Assembly: GCA_902478785.1 (NCBI GenBank) | Contig: CABSMJ010000010.1 | Span: forward strand, 34,518 to 98,517 | Direction of reading: 5' to 3' | DNA length: 64,000 nt | Source of the DNA: an uncultured Oscillospiraceae bacterium | GTDB lineage: Bacteria > Bacillota > Clostridia > Oscillospirales > Oscillospiraceae | Shown here: in pieces, positions 51,701 through 58,983 of the stretch | How positions within the stretch are numbered: the first letter of the stretch is position 1 | Layout of the letters: each line of letters begins with the position of its first letter | The notes under the pieces: model-generated | Told to the model about the DNA's origin: nothing | The model's input: only the letters and a program-made list of their open reading frames with translations | Databases searched by the model: none | Translations under genes and position numbers: made by a program

Positions 51701-52307
51701 CCAGAGCGTCCATATCCATCAGGCCGGCCACCTTGTCCAGATCGATCATCTCGATCTTCTGGATCTCGTGAGAGGTGCGGAAGCCGTCAAAGAAGTGGAT
51801 GAAGGGCACCCGGGTCTTGACCGTGGTCAGATGGGCCACAGCGGCCAGGTCCATAACCTCCTGGACGCTGGCGGTGGACATCATGGTGACACCGGTGGTA
51901 CGGCAGCTCATCACGTCCTGATGATCGCCGAAGATGTTGTTGGCGTGCTGGGCCACGGAGCGGGCGGCCACGTGGAACACCGCGGGCATCCGGTGACCGG
52001 CCATGATGTACAGGTTGGGGATCATCAGCAGCAGGCCCTGGGAAGAGGTGAAGGTGGTGGCCATGGCGCCGGCCTCGGCAGCGCCGTGGAGGGCGCCGGA
52101 GGCGCCGCCCTCGGACTGCATCTCCACCAGCGTCACCGGCTGGCCGAACATGTTCTTGCGGCCACTGGCGGCCCACTCGTCCACCTTTTCACTCATGGGA
52201 GAGGAGGGCGTGATGGGGAAAATGCCGGCCACGTCCGTGAAATGGTAGGCAACGGTGGCGCAGGCCTCATTGCCGTCCATGGTTTTCATGATTTTTTTCT
52301 CAGACAT
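48783..52307 (-). CDS. nifJ: Pyruvate:ferredoxin (flavodoxin) oxidoreductase
   Basis: 1,174 residues, full length. It converts pyruvate and CoA to acetyl-CoA, CO2 and reduced ferredoxin. Two [4Fe-4S] motifs are CLQCNQCTFVCP near residue 690 and CTGCGSCAASC near 746; the third cluster Cys begins at CAGCGE near 812; GDGWAYDIGYGGLDHV near 967 binds thiamine diphosphate. It lies 57 bases behind the IlvD/Edd gene on the same strand and is probably read with it. AGGAGG precedes the ATG. Confidence 0.97.
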   Translation of the reverse strand: MSEKKIMKTMDGNEACATVAYHFTDVAGIFPITPSSPMSEKVDEWAASGRKNMFGQPVTLVEMQSEGGASGALHGAAEAGAMATTFTSSQGLLLMIPNLYIMAGHRMPAVFHVAARSVAQHANNIFGDHQDVMSCRTTGVTMMSTASVQEVMDLAAVAHLTTVKTRVPFIHFFDGFRTSHEIQKIEMIDLDKVAGLMDMDALEAYHQLAMNPEHPVQRTTVQGPDVYYQSQEANNSDYDAIPGVVEGYMAKINEITGRDYHIFNYYGAEDAERVIVMMGSACEATREVVDYLNARGEKVGLLQIHLFRPFDMKYFLGAMPKTVKKITAMDRSKEPGAIAGAVYLDVCAAYANDPNAPTIYGGRYGLASKDVTPAQIKAVFDNMAKDEPKKLFTIGVVDDVTHLSLDVQEPLITESADTVSCKFWGLGSDGTVGANKNSAKIIGDHAGMYTQAYFEYDSKKSYGITKSHLRFSKSPIRSTYLIKAADFLACHSQSYITRYDMIHEIKDGGTFLLNTSWNQEELEEHLPGDVKKYIADHNVQFYTVDANRLARELGLGNHANMILQAAFFKLSNVMPVEDAVRYMKEAVQKTYAKKGEKVVNMNMAAVDAGINSPVKVEVPASWSQAKDERTVDENLPDVVKNIVIPCNRQRGDDLPVSAFLDHQDGTYPLGTSKYDKRGIAAALPHWDPNKCLQCNQCTFVCPHAAIRAYLVDEEEAKAAPASFTMVDAKGAKGLKYRLQVSTLDCTGCGSCAASCLAKDKALTMEPADDTMYDETNWNYALSLSDKPGVFDRKTLKGSQFYQPLVEFSGACAGCGETPYAKLLTQLYGEKTYWVNGVGCSLAWAGAFPSLPYTKNKEGRGPAFYGTLFEDQAENGLGMCLAVKQRRNNVKLRVEELRPMVDGTEIAAAIDAWLASFDNLETNDADSRALVAALEKAELTGEAKALADEILLHKDQLSKKVVWLFGGDGWAYDIGYGGLDHVIASGEDINIFVVDTEVYSNTGGQSSKATPVGASAKFADGGKRTAKKDLGRLMMTYPNVYVASVAMGANPGQLMKAVTEAVDHKGPSIIIAYAPCINHGIKAGMNNVQAEMKKAVDCGLWPLYRYNPDKAEKPFSLDYKQPTVPVSEFLNGEVRYAGLKIKHPEAAEVLFAEAQREADERYKTYVRLEKSYNEL

Positions 52308-52364
52308 TGGGATCCTCCTAATATTCTTTGCAATACACGCTGCATATCCGCCGAAGGCGGGAGA

Positions 52365-54047
52365 TTACATTTTGATCACGGCGCCCTGGTCGGCAGATGC
52401 GGCAGTCTTGGCATACATCCGCAGATAGCCGTTGGGGATGTGCTTCTCAGGCATCTTCAGGTTCTCATAGCGCCGGGCGATCTCCTCGTCGGACACATGG
52501 AGCTCCAAACGGCCCTCATCCACATCGATGAGGATCTCGTCGCCGTCCTCCACGATGGCCAGAGGACCACCCTCGGCAGCCTCCGGGGAGATGTGGCCCA
52601 CGAAGCAGCCGTTGTTGGTGCCGGAGAAACGGCCGTCGGTAATCAGCGCGGCGGACTTGCTCAGGCCCACACCGTACATGTACTTCATGGCCTTGAACAT
52701 CTCACGCATGCCGGGGCCGCCCTTGGGGCCCTCGTAGCGGATGACCACCACGTCGCCGGCCTCGATCTTGCCGCCCAGGATGGCCTCCTCGGCCTCCTCC
52801 TCACTGTTATAGCACTTGGCCTTGCCCACGAAGTGGTGCATGGCGGGATCGATGGCGCCGGGCTTGCTGATGCCGGTGTTGGGGCACAGGTTGCCGTGGA
52901 GCACGGCCACACCGCCGGTCTTGGAGAAGGGCTCCTCCACGGTCTTGATGATGGTGGGATCCTCGGGGTACTCATAGATGTACTCCTTCAGGTTCTCGCC
53001 CAGAGTCTTGCCGGTGACGGTCATGACAGAGGTATCCAGCAGGTCGCCCAGGCGCTCTTCCACCTTGGGCACGCCGCCGGCACGATAGAAGGCCTCCATC
53101 TCGGGCTTGGCAGCGGGGTTGACCTTGGCGATCTGAGGCGTGACTTTGGTGAGCTCCTCGAACTCCTCCACCACGTTCATATCCAGCTCCGCCTCGTTGG
53201 CGATGGCAGCCAGATGCAGCACCGCGTTGGTGGAACCGCAGATGGCCATGGTCACCTTGATGGCGTTGCGCAGGGCCTCCTTGGTCATGATCTTCCGAGC
53301 GGTGATGCCCTTCTTGCACAGCTCCACGATGGCCCGGCCGGACTCAAAGGAGGTACGCAGACGGGCTGCGTAGGCCGCGGGGATCAGAGCGCCGCCGGGC
53401 AGGGTCATGCCCAGGGCCTCAGACACGCAGCACATGGTGTTGGCGGTGCCCAGGAAGGAGCAGGAGCCGCAGCCGGGGCAAGCGGTGTTCTCCAGAGCCG
53501 CATACTCGCACTCGGTGATCTTGCCGGACTTCACCATGCCCAGAGCCTCAGAGATAGAGGTCAGGTCGGACTTACGGCCGTCAAACTCAATGCCGCCCAG
53601 CATGGGACCGCCCACGCATACGATGCAGGGGATGTCCAGACGGGCCGCGGCCATCAGCATGGCGGGCACGATCTTGTCGCAGGAGGCCAGCAGGACCAGG
53701 CCGTCCAGCCGGTGCGCCTGAGCCATGATCTCCACAGAGTTGCAGATGATCTCACGAGAGGGCAGGATGTAGTGCATACCCTCGTGGCCCTGAGCCACGC
53801 CGTCACAGGCGGCAATGGTGCCAAACTCCACCGGCGTGCCGCCGGCGGCGTAGATGCCGTTCTTCACGTACTCGGCCACCTTATCCAGGTTGAAATGGCC
53901 GGGCACCAGGGTGTTCCAGGTGTTGGCAATACCGATCAGGGGCTTTCCCTCTTTAAGCTCACTGTCGGTATATCCCATGGACTTGAAAAGAGAGCGGGCA
54001 AAGGCGCTGTCCTCTTCTCCCAGAATCGTCTTGCTACGAAATTCCAT
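52365..54047 (-). CDS. ilvD: IlvD/Edd-family dehydratase
   Basis: 560 residues. Cluster and active-site blocks: GIANTWNTLVPGH, ASCDKIVPAMLMAAARLDIP, ENTACPGCGSCSFLGTANTM, TDGRFSGTNNGCFVGHISPEA. These bind an iron-sulfur cluster and Mg and dehydrate 2,3-dihydroxy acids. The family includes dihydroxyacid dehydratase (branched-chain amino acids) and sugar-acid dehydratases. Neighbouring IclR, SDR, GntP permease and PFOR point to a sugar-acid substrate, so the ilvD label is by similarity only. Start 54047 (MEFRSKTI) is set by GAGGAGG. Confidence 0.85.
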   Translation of the reverse strand: MEFRSKTILGEEDSAFARSLFKSMGYTDSELKEGKPLIGIANTWNTLVPGHFNLDKVAEYVKNGIYAAGGTPVEFGTIAACDGVAQGHEGMHYILPSREIICNSVEIMAQAHRLDGLVLLASCDKIVPAMLMAAARLDIPCIVCVGGPMLGGIEFDGRKSDLTSISEALGMVKSGKITECEYAALENTACPGCGSCSFLGTANTMCCVSEALGMTLPGGALIPAAYAARLRTSFESGRAIVELCKKGITARKIMTKEALRNAIKVTMAICGSTNAVLHLAAIANEAELDMNVVEEFEELTKVTPQIAKVNPAAKPEMEAFYRAGGVPKVEERLGDLLDTSVMTVTGKTLGENLKEYIYEYPEDPTIIKTVEEPFSKTGGVAVLHGNLCPNTGISKPGAIDPAMHHFVGKAKCYNSEEEAEEAILGGKIEAGDVVVIRYEGPKGGPGMREMFKAMKYMYGVGLSKSAALITDGRFSGTNNGCFVGHISPEAAEGGPLAIVEDGDEILIDVDEGRLELHVSDEEIARRYENLKMPEKHIPNGYLRMYAKTAASADQGAVIKM

Positions 54048-54122
54048 TCGGTTTTCCTCCTCATCTATTTGTGGGGTCCGCCAAAGCAAACCCACTCGAC
54101 GAAAATTTCGAGACTCCATTTT

Positions 54123-54183
54123 ATTCTGCATTGCTGACCCGTATTTCGACATTTATTATAGTTTGCCATTTTGCGTTTGTCAA
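54123..54183 (-). promoter_or_regulatory. Dehydratase promoter with IclR operator
   Basis: Consensus minus-strand promoter TTGACA (54178-54183), 17 bases, TATAAT (54155-54160). ATTCTGCATTGC (54123-54134), shared with the iclR promoter, lies just downstream of the start site, the position of a repressor block. Confidence 0.8.
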
Positions 54184-54232
54184 TATCGCACGCGAATCAG
54201 CTATGTAAAACAATTATGTTTTTTTCTTATTA

Positions 54233-54292
54233 TTGACAGATGTGATTTCATCTTCTATAATGAAGTTGACAATTTATTCTGCATTGCAGAAT
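54233..54292 (+). promoter_or_regulatory. iclR promoter with perfect palindromic operator
   Basis: TTGACA (54233-54238), 17 bases, TATAAT (54256-54261), then the perfect dyad ATTCTGCATTGCAGAAT at 54276-54292, 17 bases before the IclR start codon. Confidence 0.85.
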
Positions 54293-54309
54293 GGCAGGTG
54301 ATTTGAACT

Positions 54310-55092
54310 ATGGCGACAACCAAAAACATCCAATCTGTGGAGCGGGCCTTTTCCATTCTGGAGCTGTTCCAGGAAAGCGGTTCGCCGGAGCGCAGCGTGA
54401 AGGAGATCTCCGAAGCGCTGGGGCTGAACAAAAGCACCACCTTCGGCCTCATCAACACCCTGACGAACTTAGGCTATCTCCAGCAAAATGAGGAGAACCA
54501 GAAGTACGTCCTGGGGCTGAAGCTGCTGAGCTTTTCCAACGCGGTGAAGGTCCAGAACATTATCATCCGGTCCGTACACCCCTATCTGGAGCAGATCTCC
54601 CGGAAATACGGCGAGACGGTCCACTGCGCGGTAGGGCAAAAGGGCGGCGTGATCTATGTGGACAAGGTGGAAGCCACCGGTTCCATCTACATCAGCACCC
54701 AGATCGGCACCCGGAACGACCTGCACTGCACCGGCGTGGGCAAGTGCATTCTGGCCTATCTGCCGCCGGAGGAGCAGGAGCAGGTCCTCTCCAGCCAGCT
54801 GAAAACCATGACCTACAACACCATCACCAACTCCGAGCAGCTGCGGGAGGAGATCGCCCGGGTCCGGGAAAACGGCTATGCCATGGACAAGGAGGAGATC
54901 GCCATTGGCCTGAGCTGCGTGGCAGTGCCGGTCTTTTCCGCTCCGGGAAAAACCGGCTGCGCCATCAGTGTCTCCGGTATGACCTCCCGCATTCAGCTGG
55001 CGCTGAAAAACGGGCTGGTGGAGGAGCTCAAGCGGGTAGCTGCTGAAATCTCCAGGACCACCTTTGGCTACGCCTATACACCCGTGCTGTAA
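54310..55092 (+). CDS. IclR-family transcriptional regulator
   Basis: 260 residues. Winged helix at residues 5-65 (SVERAFSILELFQES...VKEISEALGLNKSTTFGLINTLTNLGYL) and effector domain from about 80 to 255 (LHCTGVGKCILAYLP, AIGLSCVAVPVF). It should repress both its own gene and the divergent dehydratase-nifJ pair through the shared ATTCTGCATTGC sites, and be relieved by a pathway acid. Its SDR and GntP partners lie downstream on the other strand. Confidence 0.92.
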   Translation: MATTKNIQSVERAFSILELFQESGSPERSVKEISEALGLNKSTTFGLINTLTNLGYLQQNEENQKYVLGLKLLSFSNAVKVQNIIIRSVHPYLEQISRKYGETVHCAVGQKGGVIYVDKVEATGSIYISTQIGTRNDLHCTGVGKCILAYLPPEEQEQVLSSQLKTMTYNTITNSEQLREEIARVRENGYAMDKEEIAIGLSCVAVPVFSAPGKTGCAISVSGMTSRIQLALKNGLVEELKRVAAEISRTTFGYAYTPVL

Positions 55093-55112
55093 TCCTCATT
55101 CCCTGCTAAAAA

Positions 55113-55153
55113 GCGGCGACGGAAGGGCCCTCACCCTTCTGCCGCCGTTTTTT
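55113..55153. terminator. Bidirectional terminator
   Basis: Arms CGGCGACGGAAGGG and CCCTTCTGCCGCCG, TTTTTT on the plus side and TTTTT on the minus side; ends iclR and the convergent SDR gene. Confidence 0.9.
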
Positions 55154-55172
55154 CGGCGGCAAATGCCGCTCT

Positions 55173-55961
55173 TTATTTCCGCCGCTCCCGGTCCTGCCAC
55201 GCCTTGGCCGGGTTTTGTACGCCCATCTTTCCGCCGCTGATCTCCAGCGTGGTGCCGGTGATATAGCGGGCGTAGTCCGAGGCCAGAAACGCCATGGCCC
55301 AGGCCACGTCGATGGCCTCGCCAAAGGTCTGCATGGCAATGGCGCCCCGCAGCTGGTCGCCCTTTTCCGCAATGAGCGCATGGTTCATGTCGGTGTTGAT
55401 GACGCCGGGGATATAGCCGTTGACCCGGATCCCATAGGGCGCCAGTTCTGCGGCCAAGGTCTTGACCATGGAGCTGACCGCCGATTTGGTGGCAGCGTAC
55501 ACCCCGCTGCCCACAGAGGGGAACAGCGCCGCAAAGGAGGAGGCCAGAAGCATTACGCCGCCCCGCTCTTTCATGGCCTCAAAGGCGATCCGGGCGCCCA
55601 GGTAGACAGACTTCATGTTGGTATCCACCGTCTTGTCCCACAGCTCCTCGGACGTGTCAATGATGCTGTACTGGGGATAGATCCCCGCGTTGCTCACCCA
55701 GATGTCCATGGGGCCCAGAGCCTCCTGAGCGTTGGCCGCAAAGGACTGCAAAGAGCTGGCGTTGGAGACGTCGCAGGTCTCACCAAATACGGCGATTCCC
55801 TTTTCCTTCAGCTCCTGCACCGCCTTTTCCAGCTTTGCAGGATTTGTACCGCAGATGGCCACCCTGGCACCCAGGGAACCCATCAGTTCGGCACAGGCCA
55901 GGCCGATTCCAGCGGTTCCGCCGGTAATGAGCGCGGTCTTGTTGTCAAATCGGATTTCCAT
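55173..55961 (-). CDS. SDR oxidoreductase (sugar-acid dehydrogenase-like)
   Basis: 262 residues. TGGTAGIG at about 14-21, NAG in WVSNAGIYP, Ser in ASSFAALFPS and YAATK (Tyr-Lys pair near 155-159), ending ITGTTLEISGGK. The context (GntP permease, IlvD/Edd dehydratase, IclR) suggests oxidation or reduction of a gluconate-like acid. Start 55961 follows AAGGAG. It is separated from gntP by a terminator yet lies on the same strand. Confidence 0.85.
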   Translation of the reverse strand: MEIRFDNKTALITGGTAGIGLACAELMGSLGARVAICGTNPAKLEKAVQELKEKGIAVFGETCDVSNASSLQSFAANAQEALGPMDIWVSNAGIYPQYSIIDTSEELWDKTVDTNMKSVYLGARIAFEAMKERGGVMLLASSFAALFPSVGSGVYAATKSAVSSMVKTLAAELAPYGIRVNGYIPGVINTDMNHALIAEKGDQLRGAIAMQTFGEAIDVAWAMAFLASDYARYITGTTLEISGGKMGVQNPAKAWQDRERRK

Positions 55962-56006
55962 GTGGACTCCTTCCTTCTTTTCGGCGCGATGTAGGAAAAA
56001 ATAAGC

Positions 56007-56039
56007 CGGGGACGCTCCGGTAAACGAAGCGTCCCCGGA
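56007..56039 (-). terminator. Terminator between gntP-type and SDR genes
   Basis: Arms CCGGGGACGCT and AGCGTCCCCGG, followed on the minus strand by TTATTTTTT. Being internal to a likely operon it may reduce SDR expression instead of ending it. Confidence 0.85.
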
Positions 56040-56062
56040 AGCGGGAAAGCGGAATGGTGTGA

Positions 56063-57484
56063 TTATCCCAGCAGACCCAGTGCGTTGAAGATGGCGATAG
56101 CGATGATGCAAACGATGGACGCCACCACGCTGGGGAGAGTCACGTACTTCAGGGACTGCTTGGTATCCAGGTGGAAGAACTGGCCCATGACCCAGAAGCC
56201 GGAGTTGTTGACGTGGTCAAACATCAGGGTGCCGGCGCCGATGGCCAGAACAGCAGCCAAGGGAGACAGGCCCAGGGCATCCAGCATGGGCAGCACGATG
56301 CCGGCAGCAGTCATACCAGCGGTGGTCATGGAACCCACGGCGGACATCATGATGACGGCCACGGCCCAGGGCACCAGGATAGCGGGAACAGGGCTGTTGC
56401 CCACCATCTCAGACAGGGGCTCCAGAGCGGGAGCGCTCTTGAGCACGGAGCCAAAGGCGCCGCCCATAGCGGTGATCAGCAGGGGGGACAGGCACACGAT
56501 CAGGCCGCGAGCCACCCACTTGTTGAGCATGATGTCGCTGAGAGAAGAGTTAGCTTCCTGGGGGAAGTTGTCCTGATAGTACTTCATGACAGCTTTGCGC
56601 TGCTTATAGCCCAGCCACAGGGAGTACAGAACGCCGATGAACAGAGCCACCACCTTGTGGCCGATGGTGGTGCAGATCAGATAAACCACACCGTCGGGAT
56701 CGGCATACATGGAGGCGAAGGAAGACAGAGAGATCAGCGCCACAGGCAGCAGCAGGGGCAGGAACGCCAGGAAGGTGTTGGGCAGGTTGGCATCCTTAAT
56801 CAGAATGTCATCGATATTGTCGGAATGAGACTCGGCCATGCCCTTGACCATCTCGGGATTGGGCTCAATCCACTCCTTCTCGGTCCATCTCTTGATCAGC
56901 AGCCAGGTGACGAAGAAACCGATCAGGGCAATCACGATGCCCCAGACAATGGTCATGCCCAAGTCCGCTTCAAACATCAGGGCAATGGCCAGGATGCCGG
57001 GAGTGGGGGGCACCAGACCGTGGGTCAGGAACAGGCCCAGGCCGGTGAAGGAAGCCATGGTGGACATGGAGATGTGCTTACGCTTGGACAGCATAGAGGC
57101 AATGGGAGCAGTCAGCACCATAGTGATGTCGCCGAACACGGGGATGGACATGATGAAAGCGGTCAGTGCAGGAGCCAGCTCCATGTTCTTGCCGCGGAAC
57201 AGCTTGATGAAAAAGTTTGCAATGGCCTTTGCCGCGCCGGTATCCTCAATGGCCATGGAAATGATGGCGCCCAGGATGATGGTGATACCAACACTGCCCA
57301 AAGTGCTTCCGAATCCACTTCCGATCATATCGGCCGTACCGGAAACACCAAAGCCCAGCACAATACCGGTGAGCAGGGCCACAGTAAACAGCGCCATCAC
57401 AGGATGTACCTTCAGCTTGATAATCAGCAGCATCAGCAGCAGAATTGCCACTACCAGAACAACAAGAAATACTCCAGGTGTCAT
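56063..57484 (-). CDS. GntP-family sugar-acid permease
   Basis: 473 residues with about 12-13 hydrophobic segments. Signatures: KVHPVMALFTVALLTGI at the N-terminus, SIPVFGDITMVLTAP, HGLVPPTPGILAIA, and SAVGSMTTAGMTAAGIVLP with the FDHVNNSGFW block near the C-terminus. GntP proteins take up gluconate and related acids by proton symport. RBS AAAAGGAGAAAAG precedes ATG 57484. Confidence 0.93.
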   Translation of the reverse strand: MTPGVFLVVLVVAILLLMLLIIKLKVHPVMALFTVALLTGIVLGFGVSGTADMIGSGFGSTLGSVGITIILGAIISMAIEDTGAAKAIANFFIKLFRGKNMELAPALTAFIMSIPVFGDITMVLTAPIASMLSKRKHISMSTMASFTGLGLFLTHGLVPPTPGILAIALMFEADLGMTIVWGIVIALIGFFVTWLLIKRWTEKEWIEPNPEMVKGMAESHSDNIDDILIKDANLPNTFLAFLPLLLPVALISLSSFASMYADPDGVVYLICTTIGHKVVALFIGVLYSLWLGYKQRKAVMKYYQDNFPQEANSSLSDIMLNKWVARGLIVCLSPLLITAMGGAFGSVLKSAPALEPLSEMVGNSPVPAILVPWAVAVIMMSAVGSMTTAGMTAAGIVLPMLDALGLSPLAAVLAIGAGTLMFDHVNNSGFWVMGQFFHLDTKQSLKYVTLPSVVASIVCIIAIAIFNALGLLG

Positions 57485-57524
57485 AAGTTCTTTTCTCCTT
57501 TTCTCCTTTTCTCTTTCTTAGATT

Positions 57525-57656
57525 AGATGCACCAAAGTGCATCTGACTTGTCGCGTTTTCTCATCACTTCCCCTTTTTCTTACATTCTTTTTTGTCATTT
57601 ATTATTCTATATCACAGAACGTCTGTATATTATCACTGGAATGTGCCATTTGTCAA
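57525..57656 (-). promoter_or_regulatory. gntP-type promoter and leader palindrome
   Basis: Minus-strand promoter TTGACA (57651-57656) with TAATAT (57627-57632) at 18 bases. The perfect dyad AGATGCAC-CAAA-GTGCATCT (57525-57544) lies between promoter and gene and could be an operator different from the IclR sites. Confidence 0.55.
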
Positions 57657-57980
57657 TATCTCCCCTGCGTTTTTATCGGTTTTCAACTACTTTTTTCGGT
57701 TATTTTGTCATTATTAGACAAAACGCATTTTTTGTCAATTTCTTTTCTCATTTTCTTCAGCTTCCTAGATTTTACTTTTTCATTTCTTTATTCTTTATTA
57801 TAGAATGTCAATTTTTGAACAAAGTTTATATTTTAGAGAAAAACATGCATTCTTCGCCCATTTTTCTCTCCAGATCGTGACACATGCTTTGTTCTTCCCG
57901 CTTTTTTTGCACAAAAAAACACCAGTTTACACTGGTCATTTCGAAAAAGATCGTTTCAACTGGTTTCGTCTTTTTCCCCA
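57657..57980. other. AT-rich intergenic stretch
   Basis: About 320 bases much richer in A/T than the window, with T-runs. The open frames are low-complexity Phe/Ser/Leu strings and not credible genes. A small ACCAGT/ACTGGT dyad sits near 57920. I see no other feature. Confidence 0.6.
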
Positions 57981-58030
57981 TAAAAAAGCCGGCGGTTTCC
58001 CTTTTCCCAAAGGGAAGCTGTCGGCTCTTT
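57981..58030 (-). terminator. Terminator of inositol phosphatase gene
   Basis: Imperfect long stem (AGCCGACAGCTTCCCTTT against AAAGGGAAACCGCCGGCT on the minus strand), then six T. Confidence 0.85.
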
Positions 58031-58034
58031 CTCG

Positions 58035-58823
58035 TCAATTCTCTTTTTCGGGGCAGCAATAGTTTGCAAGCAGTCGCGTTTGCAGGTCTGTGGAGTTGGC
58101 TGCCAGCACTGTGCTCTTCTCACCCAGAGGCAGCGGCACTCCCTCTAGCGTGCACACAGTACCTCCCGCCTCCTTCAAAATGATGCGGGCCGCGTTGTGA
58201 TCCCAAGGGCTGGAGCGCAGCGTCACAAACGCGTCTGCCTCCCCTGCCGCCACGGCGCACAGCTCCAGGGCCACCGACCCCTGACACCGCACAGCCCGCA
58301 CATCCCGGGCCAGGCGGATCAGCCCCGCCTGCCAGGGATGGGGTTCTAGGAAGGTGTGCAGAACCCCAGGGGTGACCACCAGCAGCTCTCCAATCTCCCG
58401 GCGGGTAGACACATGGAGCCTCTGCCCTTCCCGCCAGGCGCCCTGGCCGCTTTCGGCGGCATACAGCTCCTGCCGCTCCACATCCAGCACCAGGCCAAAC
58501 AGAGGGCTCTTTCCCTGCCAGCAGCCCATAGAGATGGCATAGTTCCGGCGCTGGTTGATGAAATTCGTCGTCCCGTCAATGGGGTCCAGATACCAGGTTA
58601 CCCCGCCGCTGCCTGCGTTCGGGTACTCCTCCCCCACAATGGCATCCTCAGGGAAAGCCGTCAGGATCTCTTGGCGGAGGAATTGCTCCGTAGCGGCGTC
58701 CCAGCGGGTCACCAGATCCTGATGCCCTGTTTTCTGTTGGACGGCCCACGGCTCCAGCCGGGCCTCCCGCAGCCGTTCCCCGGCCTCCCGGATCATCTTT
58801 TGCGCCAGCTCATATCGCTGCAT
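58035..58823 (-). CDS. suhB: Inositol-1-monophosphatase family protein
   Basis: 262 residues. Metal-site motifs: VGEEYPN (Glu, near 65-71), LDPIDGTTNF (about 87-96) and WDHNAARIILKEAGG (near 205-219), the canonical IMPase set. It dephosphorylates inositol monophosphate or related sugar phosphates with Mg. Start 58823 follows AGAAGGAAG; the 82 codons open upstream overlap the terminator of the next gene and are a shadow. Confidence 0.92.
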   Translation of the reverse strand: MQRYELAQKMIREAGERLREARLEPWAVQQKTGHQDLVTRWDAATEQFLRQEILTAFPEDAIVGEEYPNAGSGGVTWYLDPIDGTTNFINQRRNYAISMGCWQGKSPLFGLVLDVERQELYAAESGQGAWREGQRLHVSTRREIGELLVVTPGVLHTFLEPHPWQAGLIRLARDVRAVRCQGSVALELCAVAAGEADAFVTLRSSPWDHNAARIILKEAGGTVCTLEGVPLPLGEKSTVLAANSTDLQTRLLANYCCPEKEN

Positions 58824-58923
58824 AGCACCGCTTCCTTCTGTGGTGAAATTTGTTCCTATCAAACCACAGTCTGCTCCCCATGTCAAGGTCAGGGCGGTGT
58901 TTCCCGTTCCAGGCAGTAAGCAG

Positions 58924-58960
58924 CAAAAAGGCAGGGCGAAGCCTCGCCCTGCCTTTTTAC
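58924..58960 (-). terminator. Terminator of alanine symporter gene
   Basis: Arms AAAAGGCAGGGCGA and TCGCCCTGCCTTTT with loop AGCC, T-run on either strand. Confidence 0.9.
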
Positions 58961-58983
58961 CTGCCGTTTCCGGCCTGATTGCT

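Noticed and set aside
48882..54137. Very long plus-strand open frame (1,751 codons) opposite nifJ and the dehydratase
   Set aside because: Gly/His/Val-rich antisense of two well-defined genes; crosses the divergent promoter region.
57537..57880. Phe/Ser-rich plus-strand frames in the AT-rich gap
   Set aside because: Low-complexity translation of T-runs without ribosome sites.
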